Assembly (NCBI RefSeq): GCF_004785645.1
Contig: NZ_SRPE01000001.1
Coordinates: 186,001-250,000, forward strand
Length of the DNA stretch: 64,000 nt
Reading direction: 5' to 3'
Source of the DNA: Empedobacter tilapiae
GTDB taxonomy: Bacteria; Bacteroidota; Bacteroidia; Flavobacteriales; Weeksellaceae
Shown here: piece after piece, positions 26,292 to 35,974 of the stretch
How positions within the stretch are numbered: the stretch's first letter is position 1
Layout of the letters: every line of letters starts with the position of its first letter
Notes under the pieces: generated by a model
The model's input: the letters and a program-made list of their open reading frames with translations, nothing else
Told to the model about the DNA's origin: nothing
Database searches by the model: none
Program-made: the position numbers and the translations under genes

Positions 26292-27344
26292 ATGCAAATA
26301 TTTTATACCATAATTTCTTGCCTCATTATCCTTTCAGTCATTATTCCATTCATCAAACATACACATTGGACGATTAGAGTTTTTGATTATCCGCGATTTC
26401 AAAAATTTGCTTTGGTAATTGCAACTTGTTTTTTATTCATTTTTGTACCTAAAACTTCAGTTACAATAAGTTTATTTATTTGTTTGATTTTTACAGCGAT
26501 TTATTTGCTTTGGGTAATTATTCCTTATTCTCCTTTCGGTAAAAAAATGATTGAACAAGTAAGCCTAAAACCAGATGAAAAACCACTAGATTTTCTTGTT
26601 TATAATGTTTTGCAAGACAATACGAAGTATCAAAATTTGGTTGAATTAATTAAGAAAAGAAATCCTGATATTGTTTTTTTATTGGAAACGAACAACGAAT
26701 GGATGGAACAAATAAAAGATGCTACAAACGATTTTGAATACAGAATAGAAGTTCCGTTAGAAAACACATATGGATTATTATTTTATTCTAAATTACCTAT
26801 AAAATACCAAGAAATTAATTATTTGATCAGTACAGAAATTCCTTCTATAATTGCTGATATCGAGTACAACAATCAAATTGTCCGTCTGTATGGTCTACAT
26901 CCAACTCCGCCAGTTCCACAAGAAAATGAAGAAAGTGCTGAACGAGATGCTGAGATTTTAATAATTGGTAAACAAGCCAAAAAGTATGGAAAAGCGTGTG
27001 TTGTTTTTGGAGATTTGAATGATGTTGCTTGGAGCCGGACAACTCGTTTATTTTTAAAAACATCACAAATGTTAGATCCTCGTCGTGGTCGTGGAATGTT
27101 CAATACTTTTCATGCTCATCATTGGTTTTTACGTTGGCCTTTAGACCATTATTTTTTGAGTTCTCAGTTTCGATTAATCAAGATGATGAGAGAACCAAAT
27201 ATTGGTTCTGATCATTTTCCTATCAGTATTCAAGTTGTTTTACGTAGTGATGATGATTCGGGAGAAATGAAATTAGATCAAGAAGAAAAAATAGAAGTTG
27301 AAGAAAAAATAGAAGAAGGTATTGAAAAGGGTAATGCTAATTAG
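26292..27344 (+). CDS. Membrane-anchored endonuclease/exonuclease/phosphatase family protein
   Basis: Three N-terminal hydrophobic segments (about 1-20, 38-52, 57-78) precede an EEP-fold domain (about 98-325). It has the metal-binding Asn of FLVYNVL, the Glu of VFLLETN, GDLND, and the C-terminal GSDHFPI with the catalytic Asp-His. Substrates of this fold range from nucleic acids to phospholipids. A membrane anchor with the domain outside suggests an extracytoplasmic phosphodiesterase. The last 30 residues are an acidic EEKIE-type tail. Confidence 0.82.
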   Translation: MQIFYTIISCLIILSVIIPFIKHTHWTIRVFDYPRFQKFALVIATCFLFIFVPKTSVTISLFICLIFTAIYLLWVIIPYSPFGKKMIEQVSLKPDEKPLDFLVYNVLQDNTKYQNLVELIKKRNPDIVFLLETNNEWMEQIKDATNDFEYRIEVPLENTYGLLFYSKLPIKYQEINYLISTEIPSIIADIEYNNQIVRLYGLHPTPPVPQENEESAERDAEILIIGKQAKKYGKACVVFGDLNDVAWSRTTRLFLKTSQMLDPRRGRGMFNTFHAHHWFLRWPLDHYFLSSQFRLIKMMREPNIGSDHFPISIQVVLRSDDDSGEMKLDQEEKIEVEEKIEEGIEKGNAN

Positions 27345-27357
27345 AGTTACATAGAAA

Positions 27358-27391
27358 TAAAAAAATCCAGTCAAATGACTGGATTTTTTTA
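27358..27391. terminator. Bidirectional terminator between EEP gene and gldN
   Basis: AAAAAATCCAGTCA and TGACTGGATTTTTT form a stem around two or three bases, between the convergent EEP and gldN genes. Confidence 0.9.
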
Positions 27392-27403
27392 TTTCTATTA
27401 TAA

Positions 27404-28306
27404 TTAGTAATTCCACATATCAGCCTCTGACTGAATAATAGAATTTCTAATTTTATGATGTTCTTCTAACTGACCTTTTGAATCATTTGGAATATAATCT
27501 TCGATCATCTTTGTTCCATACATTGTCTGAGCTTTGTAAATGACAGAACTAAATCTGCGAGCATTTAGCATCTCATCATATGTAATTGCTGAATTAGAGT
27601 TACTTGGATTAAAAACCGTTGCATTCACCAAAACGTTACGTGCATCTGGATACCAAATCCAGAATAAATCTACGTAAGCTCCGTCAGCAAATTCAGTTCC
27701 CAAAGATTGTGCATCTGGTCCCATAATTGCTAAACCTAACAAACGATATTTTAATTCACCTAAACGACGATCTATATACCAAAGACCTTTCGTTTTGATC
27801 ATTTTAATATCATCAGATTTAATCTTATAATTAAAAATTGCTGCTTCATCTGGTTTTTCACCAGCTGCAATCATATCATAGTAATATTGTTGTGTATCCT
27901 TTTTTTCATTACGAGCCATGATTTGATCATAAGTCATTTTGTTTAAAAAGAATTCATCATCATATATTTCTTTGATCTTCTTATTACGAACGCCATCTAC
28001 CAATACATCATATAAAGATTTCGAATTTTGAATTAATTCATCACCCGCTTTATAATATGGTTGATTTAGACGCTCATTTAAATCAATAACTTCCCATACA
28101 ACTTTTGACCATAAAACATCTTTATCTTCGATAAATCCATATTTCATAGGATCTTGTGCTGTACTTACAGTATCTCCTGCTTCATCAACTCTTGTTTTAT
28201 TTTCGCGATCTCTTCTTAACTGTTCTGGTGAAACAGCATTAAGAACATTTTGCGCCATTGTAAGAGTTGAGAAGAAACTCATTAAACCATACAAAAGATA
28301 TTTCAT
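27404..28306 (-). CDS. gldN: Type IX secretion / gliding protein GldN
   Basis: A periplasmic partner of the GldK ring of the T9SS. The 300 residues begin with a signal peptide (LLYGLMSFFSTLTMAQ) and show VLWSKVVWEVIDLNERLNQP and the later GLWYIDRRLGELKYRLLGLA, diagnostic of GldN/PorN. It is the last gene of gldKLMN, 21 bases after gldM, and is followed by a strong terminator. No gldO paralogue is adjacent. Confidence 0.96.
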   Translation of the reverse strand: MKYLLYGLMSFFSTLTMAQNVLNAVSPEQLRRDRENKTRVDEAGDTVSTAQDPMKYGFIEDKDVLWSKVVWEVIDLNERLNQPYYKAGDELIQNSKSLYDVLVDGVRNKKIKEIYDDEFFLNKMTYDQIMARNEKKDTQQYYYDMIAAGEKPDEAAIFNYKIKSDDIKMIKTKGLWYIDRRLGELKYRLLGLAIMGPDAQSLGTEFADGAYVDLFWIWYPDARNVLVNATVFNPSNSNSAITYDEMLNARRFSSVIYKAQTMYGTKMIEDYIPNDSKGQLEEHHKIRNSIIQSEADMWNY

Positions 28307-28327
28307 ATTGTTACTTTTTTCTTTTTA

Positions 28328-29896
28328 TTATTGTACTTGAATAGCTACTGTTGATGCTTCTCCTGTAGCTCCCGAATTTGTACGGTACTTAATATCGAAT
28401 ACACCAATTACATCTCCTTTTTTCGCTTTCGAAATAGCTCCTGCGGCTCCAGACATTTTATTACCAGAAACACGTACTGTTGGTTGTCCTGGAACTTTCA
28501 CATTAAATGATGTTACTTCTCCTGAAATTGGGAATAAGAAATCTGGCCAATCTACACGAATTGTTTGTGCTGCAATTCCATTATCAGGAATTGATGGACT
28601 TGTATTTCCTAGAATTACCCCTCGTGCTGGTGGAACTGGTTTAATACGGAATGTTTCACGAACTGATAATGTCTTACCAGAGCTTGCTTTCGTTGTAGCT
28701 GTAAATGTAACTTCACTTCCTCCTCCTGCTGTATAATTCCATTTATTTGCTCCAGCTGGAGAGGCACTTCCTGAAGAAGCACTTAGGCTTACTGGTCCAT
28801 TTGCGCCATTAATTGTAGCAGAAATTGGATTAGTCACTCCACGGTAAACAACACGTAAATTATCTGCAACAATAGAACCTCCTGTTGGATCTTTTTCTAT
28901 AATTTCAGCAGCTTTTTTATCTAATGTTTGTGCTACAACTTGGTAAGTTGAAGGTGCAATAGCTACAGTTTTTGTTTTTCCATTCGATACATATGTTATA
29001 TTACCTGTTAATTGATGCATACCTACAGAAGATGTATTTAACTTAATAGATGCTTTACCATCAACAACAGCAGCAGAACCAACACTTGTAGAAACAGAAC
29101 CTTTGATTGAATTATCGTAAGCTCCTAAAACTACATTAAGAACAGCTTCGTCTCCAACTTTTACAACACCTGGTGATAAGAATAAACCTTGGAATGCATC
29201 CAACTCGATTTTTTCTTCCAATTTCCCAGATAATAATGCTCTCACTAAGTTTCCTTCTTCTGTACGAGCATCCATTTGCATTTTAGATAAATTCGTTAAT
29301 GAGGCAACCATTGGTTGATCATAAAATTTTTCTTGAATCCAGCTTTGTTTTTTAGATTTAGCTGTTGTTCCAAAAAACTCATTAATACGAGCCTCTGCAT
29401 TCTTAGCATCAGGACTTTGCTTAGCGAAAGTCATCAAGAAATTTCTAAAAGCATCAATTTTATTTGTAAACTCTTGTGCTTTTTCATTTCCATTATCCCC
29501 TCCTTTTCCTTTAAAAAATAAAGATACAACAGGTTCCGTATTAGATAATGCATTGTAATCTGTATCTTCTCCTCCTGAAACAAAATCAGCTCCTGCTAAT
29601 TCTTTTTTCAATCCATCAATGTAAGCAACAAAATCATTTGTTTGCTTTTTAACTTCTGCAGCCTCTGTTTGAGTTTTTGCATAAGTAGGGTCATCCTTCG
29701 CCTTTAGATCAATCTGACCATAGAAGGTATCATTATTTGTTTTCGTTAAAGTCGTTGTTGACTCTAAAGAAGTATTTATCGTTTCGAAAGATCTCAAAAC
29801 CTCACGATCCACGTTCAAAGCCATCATTGCAATGAACACGAGATACATCAGGTTGATCATCTTCTGACGTCCAGTTAGTCTACCACCTCCTGCCAT
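28328..29896 (-). CDS. gldM: Type IX secretion motor protein GldM
   Basis: Inner-membrane protein whose long periplasmic part transmits motion from the GldL motor. The 522 residues have a short cytoplasmic start MAGGGRLTGRQKMINLMYL, one membrane helix (about 12-30) with VFIAMMALNVDREVL, then four periplasmic domains. The C-terminal repeats are Gly/Ser/Thr-rich beta domains, for example KPVPPARGVILGN. It lies between gldL and gldN with short gaps. Confidence 0.97.
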   Translation of the reverse strand: MAGGGRLTGRQKMINLMYLVFIAMMALNVDREVLRSFETINTSLESTTTLTKTNNDTFYGQIDLKAKDDPTYAKTQTEAAEVKKQTNDFVAYIDGLKKELAGADFVSGGEDTDYNALSNTEPVVSLFFKGKGGDNGNEKAQEFTNKIDAFRNFLMTFAKQSPDAKNAEARINEFFGTTAKSKKQSWIQEKFYDQPMVASLTNLSKMQMDARTEEGNLVRALLSGKLEEKIELDAFQGLFLSPGVVKVGDEAVLNVVLGAYDNSIKGSVSTSVGSAAVVDGKASIKLNTSSVGMHQLTGNITYVSNGKTKTVAIAPSTYQVVAQTLDKKAAEIIEKDPTGGSIVADNLRVVYRGVTNPISATINGANGPVSLSASSGSASPAGANKWNYTAGGGSEVTFTATTKASSGKTLSVRETFRIKPVPPARGVILGNTSPSIPDNGIAAQTIRVDWPDFLFPISGEVTSFNVKVPGQPTVRVSGNKMSGAAGAISKAKKGDVIGVFDIKYRTNSGATGEASTVAIQVQ

Positions 29897-29945
29897 AATA
29901 ATTTATAGAATTAATGAATAATTAGTTAATTTATTGAAACAATGA

Positions 29946-30617
29946 TTAGTTATTCTTCATTGCTGAAAGCATACCTCCGTATACTTTGTTTAATGCATTA
30001 ATATTAGCAGAAAGTTCTTGCATTTCTTTTAAGAACTGCTCTGAACTACCTGAAGATTTTTGCATTTCTTCAATAAATTGTTTATTTAATTCTACTTGTT
30101 TTTGGCTATTAATAATTTGCTCTGCATAGACAGCATTTAACTGACTAATATTAGTTGATGCTTTTGCAATCTCATTACTATATTGTTCTGTTGAAGCTAC
30201 AGCAGAAGTAGTTGTATTTAATTCATTTACAGCTGAACCAAATTTATCTAAAGATCCACGTAATCTTTCAAAAACTTCTTTATCTAATTTAGCATCAGCC
30301 AAAACTTTATCTAATTCAGCTGTTAAATTATTACCTGCATTTGCAACAGCAGCAGTTTTTCTTTGTACTGGCTCTCCGCTTAATAATTCTGGATAAGCTT
30401 TCTCCCAATCATAACTTCCTTGAGGTTTGTCAAAAAAAGCTGAATAAAAGAAAACGAATGCTTCAGCTACTAATCCGATAGTTAAGATTAAATTCGCTGA
30501 TATTGGTCCTAAATTAGTATGTGTAATTTTACATAACGCCCCGATAATTACTACTGCGGCAAAGAAATTATACAAAAAATTTGTAAGACGTTCTTGTTTT
30601 GAAGCTTGTACTGCCAT
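29946..30617 (-). CDS. gldL: Type IX secretion motor protein GldL
   Basis: Forms with GldM the proton-driven motor of T9SS and gliding. The 223 residues contain two membrane helices (about 16-35 and 39-62), with the Glu of GLVAEAFVFFYSAF in the second, the position of the conserved proton-path residue. A cytoplasmic helical tail follows with QELSANINALNKVYGGML at the end. It lies 39 bases after gldK. Confidence 0.97.
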   Translation of the reverse strand: MAVQASKQERLTNFLYNFFAAVVIIGALCKITHTNLGPISANLILTIGLVAEAFVFFYSAFFDKPQGSYDWEKAYPELLSGEPVQRKTAAVANAGNNLTAELDKVLADAKLDKEVFERLRGSLDKFGSAVNELNTTTSAVASTEQYSNEIAKASTNISQLNAVYAEQIINSQKQVELNKQFIEEMQKSSGSSEQFLKEMQELSANINALNKVYGGMLSAMKNN

Positions 30618-30656
30618 ATGAGTGCTTTTAATTTATTATTTTTTTATTGAAATAGG

Positions 30657-32096
30657 TTATTTAGTTTTTCTAAAATTTACTTTTGATCCTTCTGGAAAAG
30701 ATTGTACTGTACGGAATCCTATAAAACTTCTTGCAGAATCTTTATGCTCCCAATCACGCGATGAAACCATTAATAAGTACCCTACGTCTTTCCATGATCC
30801 TCCACGGACACTTCTATTTACTTCTCCTGACATTGTAATTGATGGATTCAGTGAAGATGACATTGTATAAGAAGATCTATTGTATGGAGAACTTGTCCAT
30901 TCTGCTACATTTCCAGCCATATCATATAGTCCATATCCATTCGCACGGAATGTTTTTATTGGAGCTGTATACATGTAGCCTGTTTTCTTACCATCGTTAA
31001 TTTCTAAATAATCTCCACGTTTTGGTTTGAAGTTAGCTAAATAACAACCTCTATCATCTGTTAAATATGGACCTCCCCAAGGATAAGGTGCATTTTCTAA
31101 ACCTCCTTTAGCTGCATATTCCCACTCTATTTCAGTAGGTAAACGATAGCTAATAACTTTTACTTGGCTCCCTCTTTTCTTTTTATTATTTAGAGCTGTA
31201 TTATGATATCTTGTACGGAAATCACAAAATGCAGTAGCTTGATTCCAATTTATTCCAACTACAGGATAATTTGCGTAAGCTTTATGCCAAAAATAATCCT
31301 GATGCATTGGATCATTATAAGAATAATTAAAGTCTCTTACCCAAACAGTCGTATCAGGATAGATATTTAAACTAAATTCTTTACGAAAATCAACACGAAA
31401 AGTTCCGCGTTTTTTTGCAGCTGCAGTCTGATCAACAGTTACATAAGAATAATTCAGTTTACGTGTATCAATACGTCGTTCACCATTCATTCGTTCTTCT
31501 GGCGGGTAATACAAGCCTTCCATAACTTCTGCATAATCTACATCTGGATATTTATATTTATCCCACTCTAAACGCTGCTTCCAGTTTAACTTTTTAGAAT
31601 CTAATGATTGTCCATCTCTACCTGTATTACTATTTTTAAGATATTCATCATAAGGTGTTCCTTCTCCATCAGCTGAACCAGAAACATAGGCAAAAGCTCC
31701 AATACCATCACTATCTGTATTAGGATTCATAGGATCAAAACCTAATGACTCTGCTTTATTTGCCAACGCAGTACGTGCAATAGAATCTTTTACATAATTT
31801 ACAAAAATCTGATATTCAGAATTTGTAATTTCTGTATCGTCCATATAAAAACCTGTAACAGTAACAGTTTTTACAGGAGCATCATTTGTTTTTGTAAAAT
31901 CGTAATCGGTTTGTCCTAAAACAAACGATCCACTCGGAATCGGAACCATTCCCTTTGGACGAACTGGCGTCCAAGCCGAAGATGTTTTCGAAACTATTTG
32001 TCCATCATTTCTATCACTACTCCCTCTGTTTTTCAACATTTTACATGAAGATAAAGAAAGAGATAGCAACAATGCACTTACCAAAATTCTATTCAT
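30657..32096 (-). CDS. gldK: Type IX secretion lipoprotein GldK
   Basis: Outer-membrane-attached ring component with a formylglycine-generating-enzyme (SUMF1) fold used structurally. The 479 residues start with a lipoprotein signal, LLLSLSLSSCKML with lipobox Cys at 18. The fold motifs are PIPSGSFVLGQTDYDF, FYMDDTEITNSEYQIF, the YRLPTEIEWEYAAKGG region, NVAEWTSSPY and VRGGSWKDVGY. It is the first gene of gldKLMN, 108 bases after the arginase-like gene on the same strand. Confidence 0.96.
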   Translation of the reverse strand: MNRILVSALLLSLSLSSCKMLKNRGSSDRNDGQIVSKTSSAWTPVRPKGMVPIPSGSFVLGQTDYDFTKTNDAPVKTVTVTGFYMDDTEITNSEYQIFVNYVKDSIARTALANKAESLGFDPMNPNTDSDGIGAFAYVSGSADGEGTPYDEYLKNSNTGRDGQSLDSKKLNWKQRLEWDKYKYPDVDYAEVMEGLYYPPEERMNGERRIDTRKLNYSYVTVDQTAAAKKRGTFRVDFRKEFSLNIYPDTTVWVRDFNYSYNDPMHQDYFWHKAYANYPVVGINWNQATAFCDFRTRYHNTALNNKKKRGSQVKVISYRLPTEIEWEYAAKGGLENAPYPWGGPYLTDDRGCYLANFKPKRGDYLEINDGKKTGYMYTAPIKTFRANGYGLYDMAGNVAEWTSSPYNRSSYTMSSSLNPSITMSGEVNRSVRGGSWKDVGYLLMVSSRDWEHKDSARSFIGFRTVQSFPEGSKVNFRKTK

Positions 32097-32204
32097 TCTG
32101 TTATAGATTTATTTTTATACAGGTTTTATACTTTTAATTTTCAATTAATAAGGCTACAAATTAAGGCAATTTATTAATTGATTTTTACAATTGTTCTTTA
32201 TTTT

Positions 32205-33356
32205 TTAATAAAATTTTTTGAAATACTTCCACCATCTATTTGGAATTCCTCCATTCAAGGCTTGCTCATAATCTTTTTCTGAACATGAAATAATTTCAAT
32301 TTTTCGTTCTCCATCAACCGTGTTATCTACTTCAATCCACAATTGATTAGTAAATATATTTCGATAAAAAATATAATTATATCCTTCTGTAGGAACAAAA
32401 ATTTTCTCAAAATATTGTGTATCCTCAAAACTTTTTATCTCTGGACGATGATTTTTTCCATCAATAAAATACCAAATCATCTGCGAAATTAATAGATGAT
32501 CTAATTTTTTATAGTTCTCAATATAGTCACAAACGTAAAGTGAAGTCAATTTATTGCTAAAACCTAAATATCTTGTTAACGCACAAATTTCACGTGAAGT
32601 AAAACCATTTGGTGTCATATTTTTTGAAGAAGAAAAATCTGAACCTTGTAAGCTCGATAAATTAAGCAAAGCCGCATTTGCATCTCTCGAATAAGGTTCT
32701 ATTTCTTTTACATTTTCGGAAATTATACCCAAACGAACAGCATCAAAATTTAACTGATCCAACAAATCTAATTTTTCTTGCGCAACAAAATATGTTTGAA
32801 AACCAATATTTGTGTAATCCAATAAATTGAAAGGCTCATTCGAAATAATTTTTGTTAAATAATTATTTTCTGTTGTTTGCACTTCATCTTTACCTAATCG
32901 TAATTTATGATCGATTGTTAGGTAATAAACTTTATCAACAATTTCGTCATAAGCACGATATTGTTGATAACCTAAACTTGGATTTCCTCCCAAAATAACA
33001 ACAACGTATCCATCACGAATTAATCCGTTTGTAACTTCTCTAAAAACTTTTTCGGTTTCAGCTTTATCATCATAATAAATAACATCACCAAAATCGTACA
33101 AATCTATCGACCAATTTCCCATTTGCAATTCGTACAATTGTGTACGAACAAGGCTAAAATCTACATCTTCGATCAAATCTTTTTGTTTCGAACGAAATTC
33201 TGTCACACCAATAATCGCGATTTTATCGTTCGATTTTTCATCGATTTCGATCACATCTTCGCGGAATTTTATAACTTGTCCTAACGCAAAAGAATTACAA
33301 GATTTAGCAAAATCTTGTAATTCTTCAGAAACGGGTGTTAAAAAGTCTTTGTACAT
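32205..33356 (-). CDS. Arginase/formimidoylglutamase-fold protein with degenerate active site
   Basis: The 383 residues align by eye with ureohydrolases: IAIIGVTEFR near 46, VVILGGNPSLGY near 119-130, YYLTIDHKLRLG near 144-155 and a C-terminal TPNGFTSREICALTRYLG. In active enzymes the corresponding motifs are GG-D/G-H, DAHxD and DxDxxDP, which bind two Mn ions. Here GGNPS and IDHKLR lack most of the ligands, so it is probably not a hydrolase. Flavobacteria often keep this gene between topA and gldK. Its ATG shares a base with the topA stop (TAATG). No signal peptide. Role unknown. Confidence 0.75.
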   Translation of the reverse strand: MYKDFLTPVSEELQDFAKSCNSFALGQVIKFREDVIEIDEKSNDKIAIIGVTEFRSKQKDLIEDVDFSLVRTQLYELQMGNWSIDLYDFGDVIYYDDKAETEKVFREVTNGLIRDGYVVVILGGNPSLGYQQYRAYDEIVDKVYYLTIDHKLRLGKDEVQTTENNYLTKIISNEPFNLLDYTNIGFQTYFVAQEKLDLLDQLNFDAVRLGIISENVKEIEPYSRDANAALLNLSSLQGSDFSSSKNMTPNGFTSREICALTRYLGFSNKLTSLYVCDYIENYKKLDHLLISQMIWYFIDGKNHRPEIKSFEDTQYFEKIFVPTEGYNYIFYRNIFTNQLWIEVDNTVDGERKIEIISCSEKDYEQALNGGIPNRWWKYFKKFY

Positions 33357-35890
33357 TACTTTTTAGTCGTTGTTTTTTTAGTTGTCGTTTTCTTCGCAGT
33401 TGTTTTTTTTGCTGGCGCTTTTTTAGCCGCAGCTTTCTTTTTAGGTTTCGCTGCTTCTATTAATTTTTCAACCTCAGCCAAAGTCAACGCTTCCGGATTC
33501 GTCTCTTTCGATAACTCAACTTTTACTTTTCCTTGAATCAAATTATAACGCCCCCAACGCGCTTTCTCCAAACGAATTTCCTGTTCTGTCCATTCGCGTA
33601 CCACACGTTCAGATTCTTTACGTTTTTTATCTTCAATCAATTCGATAATATCAGCTTGAGATAAATGATCGAAATCGTATTTTTTCGGAACATTAATAAA
33701 CCATTCACTCCATTTAATAAATGGTCCAAAACGTCCTTTTCCTTTTGTTACATCATACCCTTCGTATTGTGCAATCGGTGCATCAGCTTTTAATTTTTCT
33801 TCAATTAATTCTACTGCACGCTCAAATGATAAATCCATTGGATCTTCCTCTTTCGGAATCGAAATATATTTATCATCAAACTTCACATAAGGTCCAAAAC
33901 GTCCAATATTCACTTCTACTTCATGCGCTTTATACTCGCCTAAAGTTTTTGGTAATTCGAACAATTTCATTGCCTCTTCTAAGGTAATATTATGAATAGA
34001 TTGATGTTTTTGAAGACTTGCAAAACGAGGTTTTTCTTCATCTTCTGCTTCACCAATCTGAATCATTGGACCAAAACGTCCAATACGTGCATGAACTTTT
34101 TTACCCGAAACAGGATCAATTCCCAATTCACGTTCTCCAGTTGCACGATCTGCATTTTCTTGAACATCTTCTACAACATGATGAAATTTCGTATAAAATT
34201 CATCAATCATTTTTGTCCAATTCAATTTACCTTCCGCAATTTCATCAAAACTATTTTCGACACGCGCCGTAAAATCATAATCCATCACATTCGTAAAATA
34301 ATCAACCAAGAAATCATTTACCACGATTCCGATATCAGTTGGCATTAATTTGCGACGATCAGCACCAAAAATTTCTTTTTGTTGAACTTTTTTGATTTGA
34401 TTATCAATTAACGTTAAGGTATTATATTTTCGTTCTTGACCATCCAATTCACCAACTTCCACATAACCTCTATTTTGGATTGTAGAAATCGTTGGTGCAT
34501 AAGTTGACGGACGACCAATTCCTAATTCTTCTAATTTTTTTACCAGAGATGCCTCTGTATAACGAGCCGCAGGACGAGAAAAACGTTCAGTACCGTTTAT
34601 TTCATCTGCTTTCAATTGCTCATTTACTTTTACACTTGGCAATAACACTTTATCATCATCTGCATCTTCGTCGTCAAAAGATTCTTGATATACTTTTAAG
34701 AAACCATCAAACACAATTACTTCTCCTTTCGCTTGGAAAATAAAGTTGTTTTTGTTGTTATCAATATCAATGATAGTTCGCTCCAGTTCTGCATTTGCCA
34801 TTTGAGAAGCAACTGTACGTTTCCAAATTAATTCGTACAATTTTCGCATTGAATCGTCTGCATTAATCGAGTGATTTTCGAAATGCGTTGGACGAATCGC
34901 TTCGTGAGCTTCTTGTGCAGATGAATTTTTATTTTTATATTTTCTTATCTCAACATATTTGTTTCCATAAGCAGATTCTATCTCAGCTTTTACCGCTGTT
35001 AAAGCGTCATCAGACAAATTTACACTATCCGTTCTCATATATGTGATATGTCCAGATTCGTATAATTGTTGTGCAACACGCATCGTTCTCGAAACTGAAA
35101 AACCTAATTTACGAGATGCTTCTTGTTGCAAAGTTGATGTTGTAAACGGCGCAGAAGGTGTACGTTTTGCAGGTTTCTTTTGTAAATCATTTACTTTAAA
35201 ATCTGCTCCAACACACGTTTCTAAGAAATCTTCGGCTTCTTTTAACGTTGAAAATTCTTTTGTTAAAACTGCTTTTAATGTTCTTCCTTCATTCGTTTCG
35301 AAAATTGCAATGAATTTATATGATGAAACTGGAACAAAATTTTGAATTTCTTTTTCACGTTCAACAATTAATCGAACAGAAACTGATTGAACACGACCTG
35401 CAGATAATCCTGGTTTGATTTTTTTCCATAAAATTGGCGACATTTCGAAACCAACTAATCTGTCCAAAACACGACGAGCTTGTTGTGCATCAACCAAATT
35501 TTCATCAATTTGACGTGGATTTTCTACCGCACGTTGAATCGCTTTTTTCGTAATTTCATTAAAAACAATACGTTTCGTATCTTTCTTTTCTAATCCAAGA
35601 ACGTGATACAAATGCCAAGAAATTGCTTCTCCTTCGCGGTCCTCATCGGATGCTAACCAAATTGTTTGGGCTTTCGAAGACAATTTTTTCAGTTTACTTA
35701 CAACCTCCTTTTTATCAGGTGTTACTTCGTATATTGGCTTATAATGATTCTCGATTTCGATTCCCATTCCTTTCTTTGGTAAATCGACCACGTGACCAAA
35801 ACTTGATTCCACGATAAAATCATCACCTAAAAAACCTTGAATGGTTTTAGCTTTTGCTGGGGACTCAACAATAACGAGATTTTTAGACAT
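33356..35890 (-). CDS. topA: DNA topoisomerase I (type IA)
   Basis: Relaxes negative supercoils. The 844 residues have the Toprim domain starting LVIVESPAKAKTIQGFLG with DEDREGEAISWH near 80-91, the active-site Tyr in GHITYMRTDSVNLS, and GIGRPSTYAPTISTIQNRGYV. After the core come several GRFGP-containing repeats (IGRFGPMIQIG, IGRFGPYVKFD, KGRFGPFIKWS), replacing the zinc fingers of the E. coli enzyme. The tail is a Lys/Ala/Thr-rich basic segment, KKAPAKKTTAKK and similar, likely for DNA contact. It is coupled to the arginase-like gene. Confidence 0.97.
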   Translation of the reverse strand: MSKNLVIVESPAKAKTIQGFLGDDFIVESSFGHVVDLPKKGMGIEIENHYKPIYEVTPDKKEVVSKLKKLSSKAQTIWLASDEDREGEAISWHLYHVLGLEKKDTKRIVFNEITKKAIQRAVENPRQIDENLVDAQQARRVLDRLVGFEMSPILWKKIKPGLSAGRVQSVSVRLIVEREKEIQNFVPVSSYKFIAIFETNEGRTLKAVLTKEFSTLKEAEDFLETCVGADFKVNDLQKKPAKRTPSAPFTTSTLQQEASRKLGFSVSRTMRVAQQLYESGHITYMRTDSVNLSDDALTAVKAEIESAYGNKYVEIRKYKNKNSSAQEAHEAIRPTHFENHSINADDSMRKLYELIWKRTVASQMANAELERTIIDIDNNKNNFIFQAKGEVIVFDGFLKVYQESFDDEDADDDKVLLPSVKVNEQLKADEINGTERFSRPAARYTEASLVKKLEELGIGRPSTYAPTISTIQNRGYVEVGELDGQERKYNTLTLIDNQIKKVQQKEIFGADRRKLMPTDIGIVVNDFLVDYFTNVMDYDFTARVENSFDEIAEGKLNWTKMIDEFYTKFHHVVEDVQENADRATGERELGIDPVSGKKVHARIGRFGPMIQIGEAEDEEKPRFASLQKHQSIHNITLEEAMKLFELPKTLGEYKAHEVEVNIGRFGPYVKFDDKYISIPKEEDPMDLSFERAVELIEEKLKADAPIAQYEGYDVTKGKGRFGPFIKWSEWFINVPKKYDFDHLSQADIIELIEDKKRKESERVVREWTEQEIRLEKARWGRYNLIQGKVKVELSKETNPEALTLAEVEKLIEAAKPKKKAAAKKAPAKKTTAKKTTTKKTTTKK

Positions 35891-35912
35891 ATTGTTTTCT
35901 TAAAAATTTCTG

Positions 35913-35947
35913 CAAAATTAATAACAAAAAAATGAAGCAGCCAAAAA
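35913..35947 (-). promoter_or_regulatory. topA promoter
   Basis: The minus strand reads TTTTTG, 21 bases, TAATTTTG: a full fit to the -7 consensus and a good -33 box, 22 bases before the topA start. It overlaps the terminator of the upstream membrane-protein gene. Confidence 0.75.
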
Positions 35948-35964
35948 TGATTTTCAACTGCTCC
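35924..35964 (-). terminator. Terminator of the membrane-protein gene, overlapping the topA promoter
   Basis: On the minus strand GGAGCAG and CTGCTTC pair around a partly self-complementary centre, followed by ATTTTTTTG. It starts 11 bases after the stop of the upstream gene. Confidence 0.7.
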
Positions 35965-35974
35965 TTAATTTTAT

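Noticed and set aside
32205-33356. Active formimidoylglutamase
   Set aside because: The expected metal-binding motifs are absent at the aligned positions.
33721-34348. Several 80-118 codon frames antisense to topA
   Set aside because: Shadow frames of a long conserved gene, without start context or family resemblance.
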